DNA from: Nonomuraea sp. NBC_00507
Lineage (GTDB): Bacteria > Actinomycetota > Actinomycetes > Streptosporangiales > Streptosporangiaceae
Assembly (NCBI RefSeq): GCF_036013525.1
Contig: NZ_CP107853.1
Location: forward strand, 5,952,001-6,016,000
Length of the DNA: 64,000 bases
Direction: 5' to 3'
Part shown: piece after piece, positions 60,059 to 64,000 of the stretch
How positions within the stretch are numbered: position 1 is the first letter of the stretch
Layout of the letters: each line of letters opens with the position of its first letter
The notes under the pieces: generated by a model
Told to the model about the DNA's origin: nothing
The model's input: only the letters and a program-made list of their open reading frames with translations
Database searches by the model: none
Translations under genes and position numbers: made by a program

Positions 60059-60499
60059 TTGCGTCGGCAGCGGACGCTGCACTGGCGCGATGAGAACGAC
60101 AAGCGTCGCACCTGCATCATCGAGACGATCGCGCTGTTGCGTCCATCGGCGCTGGTCATCGTGGGCGCTGGGCTCGACGTCAAGCGACAGGAACGGGCGC
60201 GCCGGAAATGCATGGAGCACCTGCTCTGGGAGCTTGGGCGCAGGCCGGTGGTGGACGTGTTCTTCGAGTCGCGTGATCCTGCCATGGACACGGCCGACAA
60301 GAAGCTGATCGACGTGCTCCGCGTCCGCAACGCGATCGCTCCTCGGCTTCGGGCGTTGTGGGTACCCGCCGTCGAAGAGCCCCTCGCTTGGCTGCCAGAC
60401 ATCGTGGCGGGCGCGGCTTCGCTGGCCGCGTGTGGCGAGACGGAGTTTTGGGAGATGCTGGGTGGCGGCGTCGCATTGATGCCGATCGCGCTGGACTGA
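60059..60499 (+). pseudogene. Truncated DUF3800-like protein
   Basis: A frame of 146 codons with C-terminal DUF3800-like content (LHWRDENDKRRTCIIETIALL, VIVGAGLDVKRQERARRKCMEHLL, EPLAWLPDIVAGAASLA). It has no credible start: TTG 60059 is the first candidate, and homology-like sequence continues upstream (AATHRAALRALLLRRQR) into the end of hyuB in another frame. The usual N-terminal 40-60 residues with the aspartate motif are absent. It is most likely a truncated remnant. Confidence 0.45.
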
Positions 60500-60515
60500 G
60501 CCCAGACAGCGCAAA

Positions 60516-60672
60516 GCCCGGGCTCCTGTCGTCCGGCAGTCCACCCGGGCTCACTTCCACTCCCATCAGCGATGGGCGGCAACCTCAATGTACCCGAGCG
60601 CCCACGGAAAGTCACCTGGAATGCGCAGGCCGGGGCTCCTGTCGTCCGGCAGTCCACCCGGGCTCACTTCCA
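60516..60672. repeat. 40-bp direct repeat with terminator-like hairpins
   Basis: The 40-bp sequence beginning GGGCTCCTGTCGTCCGGCAG occurs at 60520-60559 and again, identical, at 60633-60672, 113 bp apart. In copy 1 the flanking AGCCCGGG (60515-60522) pairs with CCCGGGCT (60545-60552), an 8-bp stem. In copy 2 the left arm is imperfect. Copy 2 lies 40 bp beyond the stop of the minus-strand oxidoreductase and copy 1 just beyond the truncated plus-strand gene, so both may act as terminators. Their identity suggests a repeated element present elsewhere in the genome. Confidence 0.8.
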
Positions 60673-60711
60673 ATCCCCCCGCAGGAAGGCGGCGTGCTGC
60701 GACTTTATCGA

Positions 60712-61581
60712 CTACCCCTTGTCGAAGCTCGCGAAATACGTAGCCGCCATGTCCTCGTCCCCATGCCCCTGGGCCTCCGCCCGCCGGAAGCGTTCCCCGG
60801 CCGCCTCCACCACGTCCAGCCGGACCCTGGCCGCCTCCCCGGCCCGCGTGATCAGCCGCGTGTCCTTCTCCGCGTTGGACACCGTGAAGCTGGGCGTGAA
60901 GTCCCCCTCCATGATCGCCTTCGACTTGGCCTGGAAGTAGGCGTTGTCCAGCGGTCCGCCGCTGATCACCTGCCGGACCAGGTCGGGATCCAGCCCCAGG
61001 CCCTTGGCGAGGGCGAGGGACTCGGCGATGACGGCGGTCAGGGAGATGGCGTAACTCACCGCGGCGAGCTTCAGCTTGGAGGCCGTGCCGTCGGCACCGG
61101 ACTCGCCGAGCCAGAGCGTGCGCTGGCCGACCGCGGCGAAGACCGGCTCCAGCACCTGCTGGGCGGACTGCGGCCCCGCGGCCAGGATGATCAGCTTGCC
61201 CTGCTCGGCCGGCTGCTTCGTGCCCTGCACCGGCGCGTCCACGAACGTCAGCCCGTGCTCGCCCGCCAGCGCCGCCAGCCCGGCGACCGCGTCGATCCCG
61301 ACCGTGCTCATTTGCGCCCAAACCTGCCCGGACCGCAGCCCGGGCGCGGCGGCGGTCATCGCGGCGCGTACCGCGTCGCCGTCGCTCAGCATCGTGACGA
61401 TCACGTCCGCGCCCTCGACCGCCTCGGCCGGAGACCCGGCCACCACCGCGCCGTCGGCTTCCAAGGGCTCGGCCTTGTCTCGAGTGCGGTTCCACGCCGT
61501 GACCAGCAGGCCGGATTTGACGAGGTTGCGGGCCATGGGAGCGCCCATGAGGCCGGTTCCGAGAAATGCGACAGAGGTCAT
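60712..61581 (-). CDS. NAD(P)-dependent beta-hydroxyacid dehydrogenase-family oxidoreductase
   Basis: A 289-residue enzyme of the 3-hydroxyisobutyrate dehydrogenase/6PGDH-like family. The NAD motif is VAFLGTGLMGAPMARNLVKSG (residues 4-24); VDAPVQGTKQPAEQGKLIILAAG is the substrate loop, and K in SKLKLAAVSYAISLTAVIAESLALAK matches the catalytic lysine region. Substrates in the family are beta-hydroxyacids such as 3-hydroxyisobutyrate or tartronate semialdehyde. It is divergent from the guanidine operon and its promoter shares the 61582-61700 region. Confidence 0.9.
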   Translation of the reverse strand: MTSVAFLGTGLMGAPMARNLVKSGLLVTAWNRTRDKAEPLEADGAVVAGSPAEAVEGADVIVTMLSDGDAVRAAMTAAAPGLRSGQVWAQMSTVGIDAVAGLAALAGEHGLTFVDAPVQGTKQPAEQGKLIILAAGPQSAQQVLEPVFAAVGQRTLWLGESGADGTASKLKLAAVSYAISLTAVIAESLALAKGLGLDPDLVRQVISGGPLDNAYFQAKSKAIMEGDFTPSFTVSNAEKDTRLITRAGEAARVRLDVVEAAGERFRRAEAQGHGDEDMAATYFASFDKG

Positions 61582-61710
61582 GGGATCACCCTACGAAGAG
61601 CCGGGAAGCGGCCCACGCCCGGGGGACCGGTAAGCCGACTGGAACAAGGTCTTAACGGCGGGGAAACACCGCAGGAGTCCACTGAGGGGGACTCACCGAG
61701 AGCGTGAGGC

Positions 61711-61801
61711 GCACCTAGGGTTCCGCCGGTTCCACGGGTCTGGTCCGAGAGGTGCAGGCGGCCTGTGCCGGTCGCTCCACGGCGGGACAAAAGCCCGGGA
61801 G
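61711..61801 (+). ncRNA. Guanidine-I riboswitch (ykkC) aptamer
   Basis: The conserved blocks of the ykkC subtype 1 aptamer occur in order and spacing: CTAGGGTTCCG (61715-61725), GGTCTGGTCCGAGAGG (61737-61752), and ACGGCGGGACAAAAGCCCGGGAG (within 61779-61801). These are almost the exact consensus of guanidine-I riboswitches, which bind guanidinium and turn on downstream genes. It lies 54 bp upstream of a guanidine hydrolase gene. The agreement is at the level of invariant nucleotides, so the call is firm. Confidence 0.95.
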
Positions 61802-61834
61802 GTCAGCCAACGCCTGGCTGCCTTCCGGCCGGGC
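61793..61834 (+). promoter_or_regulatory. Expression platform of the guanidine riboswitch
   Basis: The 3' end of the aptamer, GCCCGG (61793-61798), can pair instead with CCGGGC (61829-61834). Inside, CAGCCA (61804-61809) pairs with TGGCTG (61815-61820) around ACGCC, and GGAGG can pair with CCTTCC. The result is one long GC-rich terminator-like hairpin that excludes the folded aptamer. Guanidine binding would prevent it and allow readthrough, the usual on-switch logic. No T-tract follows, as expected in high-GC bacteria. Confidence 0.6.
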
Positions 61835-61854
61835 GACGATCATTCGGAGCTCGA

Positions 61855-62994
61855 ATGCACTGGCACCCCCGCAAACTCCACGACGACTACGGACCCGAGG
61901 CGCGCTTCGCCGTCGAACGCGAGGCCGAGCTGCCCACGACCGCCTGGGACCGCGAGGTGGCCCGCGCCCTGGAGCTGGGCCTGCAGGGCGCCGACTCCAT
62001 CGTGGACCGGCGCATCCCCACCTTCTCGCGCGGCGAGCTGCCGCACTTCGCGGGCATCAACACCTTCCTCAAGGCCCCGTACGTCGAGGACGTGCGCACC
62101 TGCGGCGACTACGACGTGGCCGTGCTCGGAGCGCCGTTCGACGGCGGGACCACCTATCGCCCCGGCACCCGGTTCGGGCCGCAGGGCATCCGCCGTATCT
62201 CGGCGCTGTACGGGCCGTACAGCTTCGAGCTCGGCGTGGACCTGCGCGAGTCGATCACGATGGCCGACCTCGGCGACATCTTCACGATCCCGGGCAACAT
62301 CGAGAAGACCTTCGACCAGATCTCCAAGGCCGTCTCCCACGTGTACGCCAGCGGCGCGTTCCCCGTCGTCCTCGGCGGCGACCACTCGATCGGCTACCCG
62401 ACGGTGCGCGGCGTCGCCGAGCACCTGTCCGGAAATCTCGGGATCATTCACTTCGACCGGCACGTCGACACCCAGGAGACCGACCTCGACGAGCGCATGC
62501 ACACGACGCCGTGGTTCCACGCCACCGACCTCCCCAACGTGCCCCCGCAGAACCTCGTCCAGATCGGCATCGGCGGCTGGCAGGCCCCCAGGCCCGGCGT
62601 GAAGGTCGGCCGCGAGCGCGGCACCACCATCATGACGGTCACCGACTGCGTCGAGATGGGCATCGAGGCCGCCGCCGAGAAGGCGCTGGAGGTGGCCTGG
62701 CGCGGGGCCGAGGCCGTGTGGTTGTCGTTCGACGTGGACTGCCTGGACGCGGCGTTCGTGCCGGGCACCGGGTGGCCGGAGCCTGGCGGGTTCCTGCCGC
62801 GGGAGGTGCTCAAGTTCATCCAGATCATCGCCGACGCGGCGCCGCTGGCCGGGATCGAGGTGGTCGAGTGCAGCCCGCCGTACGACAACGCCGACATCAC
62901 CTCGCTGATCGCCACCCGCGTCATCTGCGACACGCTCGGCTGCCTGGTCCGCTCCGGTCACCTGCCGTCCAAGAAGAAGGAGGCCGCGTCATGA
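61855..62994 (+). CDS. gdmH: Guanidine hydrolase (guanidinase, GdmH-type ureohydrolase)
   Basis: A 379-residue arginase/agmatinase-fold enzyme, longer than agmatinase (about 305) and like the cyanobacterial nickel-dependent guanidine hydrolase GdmH in length and motifs. Metal-ligand motifs are GGDHSIGYP (about residue 177), HFDRHVDTQETD (about residue 199; arginases have HFDAHxD) and SFDVDCLDAAFVPGTG (about residue 289). DERMHTTPWFHATDLPN is also of the GdmH type. It cleaves guanidine to urea and ammonia. The riboswitch upstream supports guanidine as substrate. The ATG at 61855 has GGAG upstream; the longer frame begins inside the aptamer and is rejected. No hypA/hypB genes are in view. Confidence 0.9.
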   Translation: MHWHPRKLHDDYGPEARFAVEREAELPTTAWDREVARALELGLQGADSIVDRRIPTFSRGELPHFAGINTFLKAPYVEDVRTCGDYDVAVLGAPFDGGTTYRPGTRFGPQGIRRISALYGPYSFELGVDLRESITMADLGDIFTIPGNIEKTFDQISKAVSHVYASGAFPVVLGGDHSIGYPTVRGVAEHLSGNLGIIHFDRHVDTQETDLDERMHTTPWFHATDLPNVPPQNLVQIGIGGWQAPRPGVKVGRERGTTIMTVTDCVEMGIEAAAEKALEVAWRGAEAVWLSFDVDCLDAAFVPGTGWPEPGGFLPREVLKFIQIIADAAPLAGIEVVECSPPYDNADITSLIATRVICDTLGCLVRSGHLPSKKKEAAS

Positions 62995-63980
62995 TCCGCA
63001 TGATCCGCCGGCTCCTGACCGCCGCACTGCTCGTCGTCTGCGCCGCCTGCGGCGGCGGCCAGCCGGCCGCGCCCACGGGCTCTGCCGGCAAGGCCGTCAC
63101 CCTGGGTTTCTCCGCCTGGCCCGGCTGGTTTCCGTGGCAGGTCGCCCAGGAGAAGGGGCTGTTCGCCAAGAACGGCGTCACCGTCGAGCTGAAGTACTTC
63201 GACAGCTACACCGACAGTCTCACCGCCCTCGCCACCGGGAACATCGACGCCAACAGCCAGACGCTCAACGACACGCTCGCCTCCGTCTCCGGCGGCGCCA
63301 AGCAGACGGTCGTGCTGGTGAACGACAACTCCACCGGCAACGATCAGATCATCGCCAAGCCGGGCATCACGTCGGTGGCGCAGCTCAAGGGCAGGACGGT
63401 CGCCGCCGAGCAAGGGACCGTGGACCATTACCTGCTGCTGCTCGCCCTGCGCAAGGCCGGGCTCAAGCAGAGTGACATCACGTTCAAGCCGCTGCCCACG
63501 GATGCGGCGGCGGCCGCGTTCAAGGCGGGGCAGGTGGACGCGGTCGGGGTGTTCGCGCCCTTCACGACGACCGCGCTGGAGCTGCCCGGCGCCACCGCCA
63601 TCGCCACGTCCAAGGACTTTCCCGGGGCCATTCCGGACCATCTGGTGGTGTCGCGTTCTCTTGCCGCCGACCGGCCCGAGGTCGTGCAGGGGCTGGTGAA
63701 GACCTGGTTCGACACGCTGACCTGGATCGAGTCGAACAAGGCGGAGGCTCGTACGATCATGGCCAAGCGGGCGGGGGTGAGCGAGCAGGCCTACGCCGAG
63801 TACGACGCCGGGACCACGATCTTCTCGCTGGCCGACAATCTGGAGGCGTTCAGCTCAGGGAGCCTGGATAAACAGGCCAAGGAGATCGGCGCCTTCCTGA
63901 CCGAGTCGGGCCTCGCTGACACGGCGCCGCCGCTGGACGGCCTGCTGGATGCGCGCTTCGTCCAGGGGGTGTCGTCATGA
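62991..63980 (+). CDS. NitT/TauT-type ABC substrate-binding protein (guanidine operon)
   Basis: A 329-residue binding protein of the NMT1/TauA/SsuA type. It has a lipoprotein-like signal (hydrophobic core, then VVCAACGGG near residue 16-20; the lipobox is slightly atypical). The body starts VTLGFSAWPGWFPWQVAQEKGLFAKNGV; GNIDANSQTLNDTL and VDAVGVFAPFTTTALE follow. ABC importers of this type are frequent partners of guanidine-I riboswitches. It overlaps gdmH by ATGA and is coupled to it, so it probably delivers guanidine or a guanidine-yielding compound. Confidence 0.9.
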   Translation: MIRMIRRLLTAALLVVCAACGGGQPAAPTGSAGKAVTLGFSAWPGWFPWQVAQEKGLFAKNGVTVELKYFDSYTDSLTALATGNIDANSQTLNDTLASVSGGAKQTVVLVNDNSTGNDQIIAKPGITSVAQLKGRTVAAEQGTVDHYLLLLALRKAGLKQSDITFKPLPTDAAAAAFKAGQVDAVGVFAPFTTTALELPGATAIATSKDFPGAIPDHLVVSRSLAADRPEVVQGLVKTWFDTLTWIESNKAEARTIMAKRAGVSEQAYAEYDAGTTIFSLADNLEAFSSGSLDKQAKEIGAFLTESGLADTAPPLDGLLDARFVQGVSS

Positions 63981-64000
63981 GCGGTCCGCCGGTCCGTGCG
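63977..64000 (+). CDS. Start of the next gene of the guanidine operon (partial)
   Basis: An ATG at 63977 overlaps the TGA of the binding-protein gene (ATGA) and opens MSGPPVRA before the window ends. By analogy with other NitT/TauT importers it is expected to be the permease or ATPase, but only eight codons are visible. Confidence 0.5.

Noticed and set aside
61765..61854. N-terminal extension of the guanidine hydrolase
   Set aside because: The extra 30 codons lie within the riboswitch aptamer and its expression platform; ATG 61855 gives the family start.
1..64000. tRNA, rRNA and CRISPR loci
   Set aside because: No cloverleaf with a GGTTC-type T arm, rRNA segment or spaced repeat array was recognised in any intergenic region; a tRNAscan run would be needed to be certain.

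Overview
The window is high-GC actinobacterial DNA. Markers are a WhiB-family iron-sulfur regulator, an XRE/DUF397/RsbW-like (whiJ-type) locus, a membrane Ser/Thr kinase, many GTG starts and 4-bp ATGA/GTGA overlaps. The gene mix fits a Streptosporangiaceae-like filamentous actinomycete (for example Nonomuraea); that placement is inference.

Layout. 0-5 kb: the end of rsgA, a phosphoribosyltransferase, the whiJ-type trio with a shared palindromic operator, a secreted phytase-family esterase-like protein and a WhiB protein. 5-18 kb: a sucrase/ferredoxin-like protein behind an iron box; tetR-glpD divergent from an alkyl-DHAP-synthase-like flavoenzyme; a metallophosphoesterase; a PolA-like polymerase; an MFS carrier; a MOSC protein; a Ser/Thr kinase. 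18-29 kb: a nitrogen-heterocycle block with allFGH (oxamate carbamoyltransferase), a divergent PucR regulator, an NCS2 nucleobase permease and a three-subunit molybdenum hydroxylase, followed by a leucine-rich-repeat protein.

30.2-41.3 kb is an inserted island. The two halves of one dihydrofolate-reductase-family gene lie at 29763-30206 and 41308-41475 on the same strand. Removing the 11,101 bp between them restores an in-frame 203-codon protein. The island carries rmlA, rmlB, a WecE-type transaminase and a WecD-like acetyltransferase, which together predict dTDP-Fuc4NAc. It also carries two glycosyltransferases, two methyltransferases and a desaturase, and ends in a cut IS1182-type transposase.

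41.6-60 kb: a lipoprotein; a LacI-type regulon in which near-identical operators flank lacI and face a secreted LamG/PQQ-type dehydrogenase operon on one side and a LIV-type ABC importer on the other; cydAB behind three tandem BlaI-like inverted repeats; a CoxG-like protein; thymidine kinase; hyuAB (hydantoinase/oxoprolinase).

60-64 kb: a 40-bp direct repeat with terminator-like hairpins, a beta-hydroxyacid-dehydrogenase-type oxidoreductase, and a clear guanidine-I (ykkC) riboswitch. The riboswitch leads a guanidine hydrolase (GdmH-type) gene and a NitT/TauT-type binding protein. The next gene is cut by the window edge. This is a guanidine-sensing, import and hydrolysis operon. No tRNA, rRNA or CRISPR array was seen.
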